NCBI GenBank assembly: GCA_964556885.1
Contig: CAZKYP010000172.1
Span: forward strand, 1-6,833
Length of the DNA stretch: 6,833 nt
Origin: CAZKYP01 sp964556885
GTDB lineage: Bacteria; Planctomycetota; Phycisphaerae; Sedimentisphaerales; Anaerobacaceae
Reading direction: 5' to 3'
Part shown: one piece after another, positions 1 to 5,411 of the stretch
Numbering within the stretch: position 1 is the stretch's first letter
Layout: every line of letters begins with the position of its first letter
Notes under the pieces: generated by a model
What the model was told of the DNA's origin: nothing
What the model saw: the letters and a program-made list of their open reading frames with translations, nothing else
The model's database searches: none
Made by a program: the position numbers and the translations under genes

Positions 1-1401
1 ATGTTCTGCGGCTGCGAGCTTCAGTTCGGCGCCGAGCCGAACAGCAAAGTCTGCCCGGTATGCCTCGGTATGCCCGGTGTTCTGCCGGTTATGAACAAGC
101 AGGCATTCGAATATTCCGTTCTTGTGGGACTTGCCCTGAATTGTGAGATAGCAAGTTTCACGAAATGGGACAGAAAAAGCTATTATTATCCCGACCTGCC
201 CAAGAATTACCAGATAAGTCAGTATGATCTGCCGCTTAGTCAGAACGGTTACATCGAAATCCCGCTCGAATCCGGCCAAACCAAAAGAATCAGGATAATA
301 AGGGCACATCTGGAAGAAGACGCCGGCAAGAACCTGCACGCAACGGGGAATTTTTCACAGGTCGATTTAAACCGGACCGGCACGCCGCTGCTGGAAATTG
401 TCACCGAGCCGGATATGAACAGCGGGTCGGAAGTCCGGGCGCTGGCTGTGGAACTGCAGCGAATGGTCCGTTTCTTAGGCGTCTCCGAAGCCGATATGCA
501 AAAAGGCCACATGCGATTCGAGCCGAACATCAACCTGATTATCACTAAGGACGGCACGGAATACCGAACAGCCATTGTTGAAATAAAGAATCTGAACAGC
601 TTCCGGGCGTTGGAAAGAAGCGTCAATTACGAACAGCAAAGACAGCTCGATGAATTTCTCGAAACCGGCAAGGTCTTGACCATGGGTAATAAAACCACGC
701 GAGGCTGGGACGATGAGCGGGAAATGACCGTCTTACAGAGAGAAAAGGAAGAGGCCCACGACTATAGGTATTTTCCCGATCCCGATCTTGTGCCGGTCGA
801 AATGACGCCGCAATGGCTGGAAGAAATACGTTCGGGCCTGTGCGAGCTTCCGATAACAAGACAGTTGCGTTATGTTAAAGAATACGGACTCAGTGATTAT
901 GACGCGGGAGTATTGACATCCGAACGCTCAACATCTGAGCTTTTCGAACAAACGGTCTCACTGGGCTGTGAACCGAAACGGGCCTGCAATCTAATAACCC
1001 AGGATGGCCTAAGATTAGCTAAGGAAAAAGATTGCAATCTGAGAGAATTATCCGTTACTGCAAAACGTATCGCAGAGCTTGGTAAAATGGTAGCGGCCGG
1101 AGACGTCAGCGCCAGCGCCTCATCGCAAATCTTCATCAACATGGTCGAGACAAACAGAGATCCCCGGCCGGTCGCCGAAGAGCTTAATCTGATTCAGAAA
1201 AGTGATGCCGGTGAATTAGAGGCAATAGTCGACCAGGTACTGAGTGATAACCCAAAAGCAGTTGAAGATGTTACCAGCGGCGGGAAAAAAGAGCAAAAAG
1301 CCAGGGGCTTTCTCCTGGGCCAGGTTATGCAGAAGACTAAAGGACAGGCAAATCCGAAGGTAGTCTCCGAAATTCTTTCAAAAAAGCTCGGTTCAAATTA
1401 A
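1..1401 (+). CDS. gatB: Aspartyl/glutamyl-tRNA amidotransferase subunit B (5' end outside window)
   Basis: GatB is the tRNA-binding and kinase-like subunit of cytoplasmic GatCAB. It phosphorylates the side chain of mischarged Glu-tRNA(Gln) or Asp-tRNA(Asn), and ammonia from GatA then completes the amide. The visible 466 residues carry the GatB catalytic-domain hallmarks: PDLPKNYQISQYDLPLS (about 66-82), HLEEDAGK (103-110), DLNRTGTPLLEIVTEPD (122-138), EIKNLNSF (196-203) and DYRYFPDPDL (256-265). The C-terminal YqeY-like tail ends with GFLLGQVMQKTKGQANP, which is typical of the family. Cys3, Cys5, Cys18 and Cys21 could form a four-cysteine zinc site like those reported in some GatB proteins. 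Homologues have about 20 more residues before this point (the VIGLEVHVQL-type strand), so the ATG at base 1 is probably internal Met and the gene is cut by the window edge. The stop is TAA. Identity is very sure; the true start is not visible. Confidence 0.96.
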   Translation: MFCGCELQFGAEPNSKVCPVCLGMPGVLPVMNKQAFEYSVLVGLALNCEIASFTKWDRKSYYYPDLPKNYQISQYDLPLSQNGYIEIPLESGQTKRIRIIRAHLEEDAGKNLHATGNFSQVDLNRTGTPLLEIVTEPDMNSGSEVRALAVELQRMVRFLGVSEADMQKGHMRFEPNINLIITKDGTEYRTAIVEIKNLNSFRALERSVNYEQQRQLDEFLETGKVLTMGNKTTRGWDDEREMTVLQREKEEAHDYRYFPDPDLVPVEMTPQWLEEIRSGLCELPITRQLRYVKEYGLSDYDAGVLTSERSTSELFEQTVSLGCEPKRACNLITQDGLRLAKEKDCNLRELSVTAKRIAELGKMVAAGDVSASASSQIFINMVETNRDPRPVAEELNLIQKSDAGELEAIVDQVLSDNPKAVEDVTSGGKKEQKARGFLLGQVMQKTKGQANPKVVSEILSKKLGSN

Positions 1402-1427
1402 TAACCAAACAAAGCGGGAGCTATACA

Positions 1428-1772
1428 ATGAAAATACAAAAAAGCAGCAATATAGACATAAAACCAGTGCAAATCGATGGAGCAAAGGATGTCCAGATAA
1501 GATGGCTTATCTCAAAAGAAGACGGGGCGGATAACTTCGCAATGCGGATGTTCGAGCTGCAACCCGGCGGTTTTACCCCTTTACATACCCACCCACACGA
1601 GCATGAGGTCTTTGTACTCGAAGGGCAGGGGACGTTTGTTTGTGAAGGACAAGAGCACCAGTTTAGTCCGGAATATATAATATTTGTGCCGCCAAACAAA
1701 GAGCATAGATTCAAAAATACAGGTAATGGTCTTTTAAGATTTCTCTGCCTTATTCCAGCCTCCGCATCGTAA
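1428..1772 (+). CDS. Small single-domain cupin protein (cupin_2 type)
   Basis: This is a 114-residue, one-domain cupin with no signal peptide. Motif 1 runs from about residue 47 to 66 (G-G-F-T-P-L-H-T-H-P-H-E-H-E...G). It supplies likely metal ligands His53, His55 and Glu60, with extra histidines at 57 and 59. Motif 2 is P88-x-N90-x2-H93-x3-N97, giving the fourth ligand His93; Asn replaces the usual Gly of PxG. All four classical ligands are therefore present, so a metal-binding beta-barrel is likely. Substrate and reaction cannot be inferred, because such proteins include isomerases, dioxygenases and sugar or ligand sensors. The ATG is supported by CGGGAG at 1415-1420 with a 7-nt spacer. It lies 26 nt after gatB on the same strand with no terminator between, so co-transcription is likely. 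A functional link to GatB is not implied. Confidence 0.9.
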   Translation: MKIQKSSNIDIKPVQIDGAKDVQIRWLISKEDGADNFAMRMFELQPGGFTPLHTHPHEHEVFVLEGQGTFVCEGQEHQFSPEYIIFVPPNKEHRFKNTGNGLLRFLCLIPASAS

Positions 1773-1828
1773 TCAAATGTTAATTCCAAAAAAATTATCA
1801 TCATTTTAAATTCATTTATATTTTGTAC

Positions 1829-1856
1829 TTGACATAATCCTGTCAAACATCATAAT
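1829..1856 (+). promoter_or_regulatory. Sigma70-type promoter for the two-component operon
   Basis: A perfect TTGACA -35 box (1829-1834) is followed by a 16-bp spacer and CATAAT (1851-1856, 5 of 6 matches to TATAAT). Transcription would start near 1863, leaving a leader of about 40 nt before the kinase ATG at 1902. It is the only strong promoter-like pair in the 129-nt gap after the cupin gene. The consensus is that of E. coli housekeeping sigma, and its use in this organism is inferred. Confidence 0.6.
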
Positions 1857-1860
1857 GTCA
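1829..1860. promoter_or_regulatory. Possible operator: TGACA/TGTCA dyads over the promoter
   Basis: TTGACA (1829-1834) and TGTCAA (1841-1846) form a perfect 6-bp inverted repeat with a 6-bp spacer, covering the -35 box. TGACAT (1830-1835) also pairs with ATGTCA (1855-1860), which touches the -10 box. Three TGACA/TGTCA half-sites therefore sit over one promoter, as expected for a repressor or autoregulator site. The protein that would bind is unknown. One half-site is the -35 consensus itself, so part of the symmetry may be chance. Confidence 0.35.
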
Positions 1861-1901
1861 CTGTCTATACAAATGCATTTCGTCAGGATACAGGAGATGA
1901 A

Positions 1902-3470
1902 ATGAAACCTTGTTCACAACCGAACGGCAAACAAGCAGTTGAACAAGCAGTAAAATCATGTTCTAATCAAACGAAATCTGGATATCAGAAATCCTCAGTG
2001 GTCGCATTCCGGAAGGCAAATCAGGATTTGGAGGGATTATATCAATCCCTAATGGAAGGTATTCACATTGGCATTTCAATGATCGATGTCAATTGCAGGA
2101 TTCTCATGGTAAACAATCATGTTCTGGAAATATTTAAAAAGACAACCGATGAAATCATCGGCCAAAAATGTTATCGGATGTTTGCCCGACGTACGTCAAT
2201 ATGCCCGAATTGTCCGGGAAGACAAGCGATAGAAACCGGCAAACCGGTGGAATCTATAATTGAAGGAATTTATGATAACGACAAAACTTCTATATACCGT
2301 ATTCATGCATTCCCGATGATTGATCAGGACGGAACGGCAACCGGTTTCGTTAAAATCGTACAAAATATCATCGAACAAAAGAAAACCGAAGAAACTAATC
2401 GAAAATCAGAAAAGCGATTCAGGGACATTTTCGACAATACATTAATAGGCTTATACCGGACCACACCGGACGGGAAAATCCTGATGGCAAACCAGGCAAT
2501 TGTACAAATGCTTGGTTATTCCTCTTTCGAGGAGCTTTCGCACCTGAACCTGGAAGAAGATAGATTTCCGTCGGACTGTCCGCGTTCGATATTCAAACAG
2601 CTAATAGAAGCCGAAGGGCAGGTTGTAGATCTGGAGACCACATGGTTGAAACGCGACGGCTCGAAAATGTTTATTCGTGAAAGTGCAAAGGCGGTTCGCG
2701 ATGAAACCGGCAAAACAATGTATTATGAAGGCACTATAATAGATATTACCGAGCATAAACAGGCAGAGCAAAAGCTTCTCAAGGACCGTTCACTACTTCA
2801 ATATCTCGTTTCTCAATTGTCTCTTACCGAAGAACGCGAAAGACGCCGTCTGGCCACCGAGCTGCATGATCAAATCGGACAGTCACTGGTAATATCAAAA
2901 ATAAAGCTGGACAAAATACGTCATTCTAAAACCTCGGGTGAAATCGCCAATGTTCTGACAGAGGTCTCAAATTGCCTTGAGCAAATCATTCAGGAAACAA
3001 GGACACTTACGTTCGACCTTAGCTCTCCATTATTGTATGAGTGTGGTTTTGAGACCGCCGTTGCAGAATGGCTCAGCAGTCAAATCCAGGAAAAACACGG
3101 AATCAGAACAGAATTTGAAAATGACGGCCGCCCAAAGCCGCTAAGCGATGACATTTGTATGATTTTATTCCGCAATGTGCGGGAACTGCTTATTAATGTG
3201 ATCAAGCATTCTCATGCCGATAAAGTTAAAGTTTCAATACAAAGGAAAAACGAAAAAATACAAATCAGTATTGTAGATAATGGAATCGGTTTTAATACGT
3301 CCGAAGTGACATCAAAAGCGGTCGAAAAGTTTACATTCGGGCTTTTTAGTATCAGGCAGCGACTGGACATACTTGGCGGAAAATTAGAAATCAAATCTCA
3401 ATCCGGCTGCGGCAGCAGAATCACAATGACGGCGCCGCTAAAGTATAGCAATCCGGAAAACAGGCAATAA
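1902..3470 (+). CDS. Cytoplasmic PAS-PAS sensor histidine kinase (HisKA_3/NarX-DegS type)
   Basis: This 522-residue sensor kinase has no membrane segment, so it should sense a cytoplasmic or diffusible cue. After about 40 variable residues comes PAS 1 (about 43-160), with Cys90, Cys101 and Cys104 in a C-x10-C-PN-C-P arrangement. PAS 2 with a PAC tail covers about 168-285 and ends in DITEHKQAE. The dimerisation/phosphoacceptor domain (about 300-375) is HisKA_3: ERERRRLATELHDQIGQSL, with His322 as the likely phosphorylated residue. The HATPase domain (about 415-515) has the N box ELLINVIKHS (Asn432), DNGIGF (459-464) and FGLFSIRQR (479-487). The start is set by AGGAG (1892-1896) five nt before the ATG. 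The response regulator begins 2 nt after its stop and is almost certainly its partner. A promoter lies directly upstream. The ligand is unknown. Confidence 0.93.
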   Translation: MKPCSQPNGKQAVEQAVKSCSNQTKSGYQKSSVVAFRKANQDLEGLYQSLMEGIHIGISMIDVNCRILMVNNHVLEIFKKTTDEIIGQKCYRMFARRTSICPNCPGRQAIETGKPVESIIEGIYDNDKTSIYRIHAFPMIDQDGTATGFVKIVQNIIEQKKTEETNRKSEKRFRDIFDNTLIGLYRTTPDGKILMANQAIVQMLGYSSFEELSHLNLEEDRFPSDCPRSIFKQLIEAEGQVVDLETTWLKRDGSKMFIRESAKAVRDETGKTMYYEGTIIDITEHKQAEQKLLKDRSLLQYLVSQLSLTEERERRRLATELHDQIGQSLVISKIKLDKIRHSKTSGEIANVLTEVSNCLEQIIQETRTLTFDLSSPLLYECGFETAVAEWLSSQIQEKHGIRTEFENDGRPKPLSDDICMILFRNVRELLINVIKHSHADKVKVSIQRKNEKIQISIVDNGIGFNTSEVTSKAVEKFTFGLFSIRQRLDILGGKLEIKSQSGCGSRITMTAPLKYSNPENRQ

Positions 3471-3472
3471 TT

Positions 3473-4126
3473 ATGAGTATAAAGATTTTATTAACAGACG
3501 ATCACGCCATTATACGCCAGGGATTGCATTCACTGCTTGAGAAACAGCCGGATTTAACGGTAGTCGGAGAGGCCGAAGACGGAAGAAAAACTATCGAGCT
3601 TGCTCAAAAACTGCAACCTGATATAGTCATAATGGATGTTTCAATGCCCAATCTTAACGGAATCGAGGCGACACATCAAATCAGCAAAACATCGCCTGAT
3701 ATCAAAATAATCGCTCTTTCAATTCATTCAAACAGGCGCTTTGTCTGCGATATGCTCAGAGCCGGGGCATCCGGTTATATCCTGAAGGAATGTCTGTTCA
3801 ACGAACTTTTGCTGGCAATACAAACCGTTATTGCAGGAAACCGGTACCTCAGCCCCAAAGTAACCGGTGTAGTTGTTGATGATTACATTAATCATCTCTC
3901 AAAAACAGGTGATTCGTCATCGGCAACCCTTACGCACAGAGAACGAGAGGTGCTTCAGCTTCTGGCTGAAGGTAAATCCACAAAACAAATCGCATCGGAA
4001 CTTCATATAAGCACCAAGACAGTCGAGGCAGGTCGGCGTCACATTATGCAAAAACTCGATATGTATAGTATTGCCGAATTAACTAAATACGCTGTCCGAG
4101 AAGGTCTCACGGCGCTTGAATCCTGA
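3473..4126 (+). CDS. NarL/FixJ-family response regulator (REC + LuxR HTH)
   Basis: This 217-residue DNA-binding response regulator is the expected phosphate acceptor for the kinase encoded just before it. The receiver domain (about 3-120) has acidic residues Asp9-Asp10, phosphoacceptor Asp55 in VIMDVSMPNLNG, Ser83 as the Thr/Ser switch residue and Lys105. The C-terminal LuxR/GerE helix-turn-helix (about 152-212) contains LTHREREVLQLLAEGKSTKQIA and the recognition region ISTKTVEAGRRHIMQKL. The usual TVExHR has Gly in place of His. Length and order are standard for the NarL subfamily. The ATG follows the kinase stop by 2 nt and has only a weak upstream purine tract, suggesting translational coupling. 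Targets cannot be named from sequence. A short palindrome about 100 nt downstream is one candidate binding site. Confidence 0.95.
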   Translation: MSIKILLTDDHAIIRQGLHSLLEKQPDLTVVGEAEDGRKTIELAQKLQPDIVIMDVSMPNLNGIEATHQISKTSPDIKIIALSIHSNRRFVCDMLRAGASGYILKECLFNELLLAIQTVIAGNRYLSPKVTGVVVDDYINHLSKTGDSSSATLTHREREVLQLLAEGKSTKQIASELHISTKTVEAGRRHIMQKLDMYSIAELTKYAVREGLTALES

Positions 4127-4225
4127 CCATCTGTGAAAAATAACAGCGACAGAAACACTTAGGGCCTATAAAACAGTGCTTTAGCCTTATGCTAATTTAT
4201 ATATAGCTTTTGCGTAACCGATATT

Positions 4226-4238
4226 TAGGAATATCCTA
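4226..4238. promoter_or_regulatory. Perfect palindrome TAGGA-ATA-TCCTA, possible NarL-family binding site
   Basis: TAGGA (4226-4230) and TCCTA (4234-4238) are exact inverted copies around ATA. NarL/FixJ regulators generally bind short inverted or direct half-sites, and this one has the look of RcsB-type boxes (T-A-GGA/TCC-TA with an AT core). It lies about 100 nt past the response regulator stop. It is just upstream of TTGTTA (4247-4252) and TATTAT (4271-4276), a weak -35/-10 pair with an 18-bp spacer, placing the palindrome near -50. Function is inferred. Confidence 0.35.
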
Positions 4239-4246
4239 TTTGCAAT

Positions 4247-4276
4247 TGTTAGCTGTTTCACCGATTTAATTATTAT
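4247..4276 (+). promoter_or_regulatory. Weak promoter-like pair upstream of the hairpin RNA
   Basis: TTGTTA (4247-4252, 4 of 6 matches) and TATTAT (4271-4276, 5 of 6) are separated by 18 bp and would start transcription near 4283, about 80 nt before the structured element at 4365. In AT-rich DNA such matches arise often by chance. The -35 box is poor, so an activator would be needed. Confidence 0.25.
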
Positions 4277-4364
4277 AAGAATATTAATTTTGTGTTAGTT
4301 GTCTATGAGATATAGTTCCAAAATAAATCTTTGTATTATCCAAAATAATCAGAATGGAAATAAA

Positions 4365-4439
4365 GGAGCATTGGGGATGCCATACAACGTCTATCAGTGT
4401 GAGTATCCGTCGGTTGGGGCCGATGCTCCCTTTTTTTTT
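4365..4439 (+). terminator. Branched hairpin plus T9 tract: intrinsic terminator or small structured RNA
   Basis: GGAGCATTGG (4365-4374) pairs with CCGATGCTCC (4420-4429), making 10 pairs with one G.U, followed by C and nine T's (4431-4439). Inside, GGAT (4375-4378) pairs with ATCC (4405-4408), and CATAC (4381-4385) pairs with GTGTG (4397-4401) around an 11-nt loop. Eleven unpaired nt (4409-4419) remain before the closing strand. This 45-nt interior is too large and ordered for a plain terminator. It sits 238 nt after the response regulator stop. It may end that operon, end a short RNA of its own, or both. On the opposite strand the same stem is followed by TTTATTT, so it could also stop transcription arriving from plsY. 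I do not recognise a known RNA family. Confidence 0.7.
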
Positions 4440-4469
4440 ATAACCATAAACAACCGCCTTGTCTGTTGA
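4377..4469 (+). CDS. Possible 30-codon small ORF inside the hairpin RNA (doubtful)
   Basis: An ATG at 4377 follows AAAGGAG (4362-4368) with an ideal 8-nt spacer and opens a 30-codon frame ending in TGA (4467-4469). The peptide begins MPYNVYQCEY, includes FFF encoded by the terminator T tract, and ends NNRLVC. Both the Shine-Dalgarno and the ATG lie in the hairpin stems, and the frame runs through the T tract. Transcripts that terminate there would therefore lack a stop codon. It may be a leader-type or read-through peptide, or simply chance. Confidence 0.2.
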   Translation: MPYNVYQCEYPSVGADAPFFFITINNRLVC

Positions 4470-4471
4470 TA

Positions 4472-4490
4472 TGTAATATAATTGTAATAT
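4472..4490. repeat. 11-bp-phased direct repeat TGTAATAT x2 containing a TATAAT box
   Basis: TGTAATAT occurs at 4472-4479 and again at 4483-4490, exactly 11 bp apart, or about one helical turn. The join creates a perfect TATAAT at 4477-4482. No -35 hexamer is found 16-18 bp upstream. It could be a two-site binding element or a -10 box, but in AT-rich intergenic DNA it could also be chance. Confidence 0.3.
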
Positions 4491-4509
4491 GGGATGGTAC
4501 TAAGGTTTT

Positions 4510-4641
4510 ATGCGGGGATTTATAAAGTCCTGGACGTATGTCAGGCCGGACAATAAAGGTTGTTTTGGATTATTGCTGTTAAACCGGAGTATATTTGCTT
4601 ATACAGCAATCTGTTTCGCCGAGGTCAAATATAAGCATTGA
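4510..4641 (+). CDS. Possible 43-codon small ORF, unrecognised (doubtful)
   Basis: An open frame starts at ATG 4510, just after AAGG (4502-4505), and ends with TGA at 4639-4641, at the edge of the palindromic element. The predicted peptide begins MRGFIKSWTY. It has a short hydrophobic run (CFGLLLLNRSIFAYTAICF, about residues 18-36), which could be a single weak membrane segment. The TATAAT at 4477-4482 lies about 30 nt upstream. The spacing of the ribosome site is short, there is no -35 box, and I know no related family. A frame of this length is expected by chance. Confidence 0.15.
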   Translation: MRGFIKSWTYVRPDNKGCFGLLLLNRSIFAYTAICFAEVKYKH

Positions 4642-4699
4642 TTCTTACGGGGACGTATACACTGTTCCGGGGGGAAAAGTATACGTTTCCGTATAGAAT
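4641..4699. repeat. REP/BIME-like palindromic element (20-bp hairpin with nested stem)
   Basis: The arms 4641-4660 and 4679-4699 pair over 20 positions: 18 Watson-Crick pairs, two G.T wobbles and one bulged T at 4694. The core is ACGTATAC / GTATACGT. The 18-nt loop contains TTCC-GGGG-GGAA (4665-4676), a second small stem. Read on either strand, the sequence has the layout GG-N2-ACGTATAC-N4/5-TTCC, so the two arms look like diverged inverted copies of one unit. This style resembles GGGACG...-type REP sequences dispersed by REP-associated tyrosine (Y1, IS200-like) transposases. No transposase gene is present here. It lies 37 nt past the plsY stop, a typical REP location, and could also stabilise or terminate the plsY mRNA. 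The structure is certain; family membership is inferred. Confidence 0.6.
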
Positions 4700-4736
4700 T
4701 TTGTAGGGGATTGCTCACAAATACCTTCCCACCCAT

Positions 4737-5408
4737 TTAATTCTTTTTATCGACTAAGATTTTTCCTTCCGTCCCCGCTCTTATCCTTCCAATATTTTCG
4801 CGATGTCGAATTATAACCATCAGAGGTATTGCAGTTGCTATAACAAGCAGCGGCCACAAATCTGCAAAATCCCAGCCGGGAATTGCAATAATCGCGGAAA
4901 CAAGCGTCAGTAGAAAAGCTATCGAAGCGGCTATTGAGGCAAGCGATACATACCTCCATATATAAACAACCGCAATCCAGACTACAAGTGAAACAACAGC
5001 ACAAAAACTATAGTAAGGCCAGAGACCAAGCGCTACCCCGAAACTTGTCGATACACCTTTGCCGCCCCTGAATCTCAAATATATCGGAAAGACATGTCCC
5101 AAAATCGCAGAACAACCAACAGCCAGCCACAGCCAGAGCATAAGCACCCTGTCGAAATGAGACGGAACACTCATGGGTTGTACAATCAACAATATCCCAA
5201 CAGTCGGGACAAATCCCTTGAGAACATCCAACAAAAAACAAAAATAAGCCCATTTCCTGCCGAGCGCACGGGACACATTCGTTGCTCCAATATTGCCTGA
5301 GCCGATTTTCCGCAGGTCCTTGCCGTGTGCTTTGACGATAATTATTCCAAACGGCACTGAGCCGAGCAAATATGCTGTAATTATGGCAGGCGGAAAAATC
5401 CAGTACAT
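4737..5408 (-). CDS. plsY: Glycerol-3-phosphate acyltransferase PlsY
   Basis: PlsY is an integral inner-membrane enzyme. It transfers an acyl group from acyl-phosphate (made by PlsX) to glycerol-3-phosphate, the first committed step of phospholipid synthesis. All three conserved cytoplasmic motifs are present. They are SGNIGATNVSRALG (37-50), GHVFPIYLRFRGGKGVSTSFG (104-124, the Gly-rich acyl-phosphate/phosphate site) and RHRENIGRIRAGTE (201-214). Between them are hydrophobic segments at about 5-25, 55-76, 88-108, 125-150, 155-176 and 184-200, fitting the usual multi-pass topology. At 223 residues it is slightly longer than typical PlsY (about 200-215). The ATG lies 3 nt after the glycosyltransferase stop, with AAAGG about 10 nt upstream, so the two genes are translated from one message. 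No plsX is seen in the window. Identity is secure. Confidence 0.96.
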   Translation of the reverse strand: MYWIFPPAIITAYLLGSVPFGIIIVKAHGKDLRKIGSGNIGATNVSRALGRKWAYFCFLLDVLKGFVPTVGILLIVQPMSVPSHFDRVLMLWLWLAVGCSAILGHVFPIYLRFRGGKGVSTSFGVALGLWPYYSFCAVVSLVVWIAVVYIWRYVSLASIAASIAFLLTLVSAIIAIPGWDFADLWPLLVIATAIPLMVIIRHRENIGRIRAGTEGKILVDKKN

Positions 5409-5411
5409 ACT

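Larger units (their letters stand above)
4127..4364. other. AT-rich non-coding stretch after the response regulator gene
   Basis: I see no credible protein-coding gene in these 238 nt. The stretch is AT-rich and contains a 13-bp palindrome (4226-4238), weak promoter-like boxes and a small ATTAT-N5-ATAAT repeat at 4335-4349. It is either a long 3' untranslated region of the two-component transcript or the promoter region for the structured RNA that follows. Confidence 0.6.
4440..4736. other. Intergenic region between the hairpin RNA and the plsY stop
   Basis: About 300 nt hold no convincing gene. Visible structures are the TGTAATAT repeat, a loose inverted repeat ATTGCTGT (4572-4579) / ACAGCAAT (4603-4610) with 23 nt between, and a small hairpin at 4529-4545 (CCTG-g-AC / GT-CAGG). 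The strong palindrome at 4641-4699 is described separately. No T-rich terminator is seen directly after plsY. Confidence 0.6.

Noticed and set aside
1..3. ATG at the first base as the true gatB start
   Set aside because: GatB proteins have about 20 conserved residues before the MFCGC-like position, so this is internal and the start is outside the window.
249..626. 125-codon open frame on the minus strand inside gatB
   Set aside because: It is wholly antisense to well-conserved gatB sequence, has no family features, and its codon pattern is the mirror of the real gene.
1421..1846. 141-codon open frame on the minus strand over the cupin gene
   Set aside because: The opposite strand encodes a cupin with all metal ligands and a proper ribosome site. 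The antisense product is Cys/Ser-rich with no recognisable domain.
4153..4182. Hairpin AAACACT / AGTG-c-TTT shortly after the response regulator stop as a terminator
   Set aside because: Only seven mostly weak pairs with a bulge and a 15-nt loop, and just three T's follow. The element at 4365-4439 is a much better terminator.
4365..4439. Hairpin as a known riboswitch (c-di-GMP, SAM, TPP, cobalamin) or SRP/6S RNA
   Set aside because: None of the conserved core sequences of these families that I know are present, and no regulated gene follows on the same strand.
4572..4610. ATTGCTGT / ACAGCAAT inverted repeat as a regulatory site or terminator
   Set aside because: Eight bp with a 23-nt spacer, no T tract on either strand and no nearby start site. 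It is within what chance gives in this gap.
5008..5253. 81-codon minus-strand frame within plsY in a different reading frame
   Set aside because: It is a shifted frame of the same strand. The plsY frame carries all three family motifs uninterrupted, so there is no sign of a frameshift.
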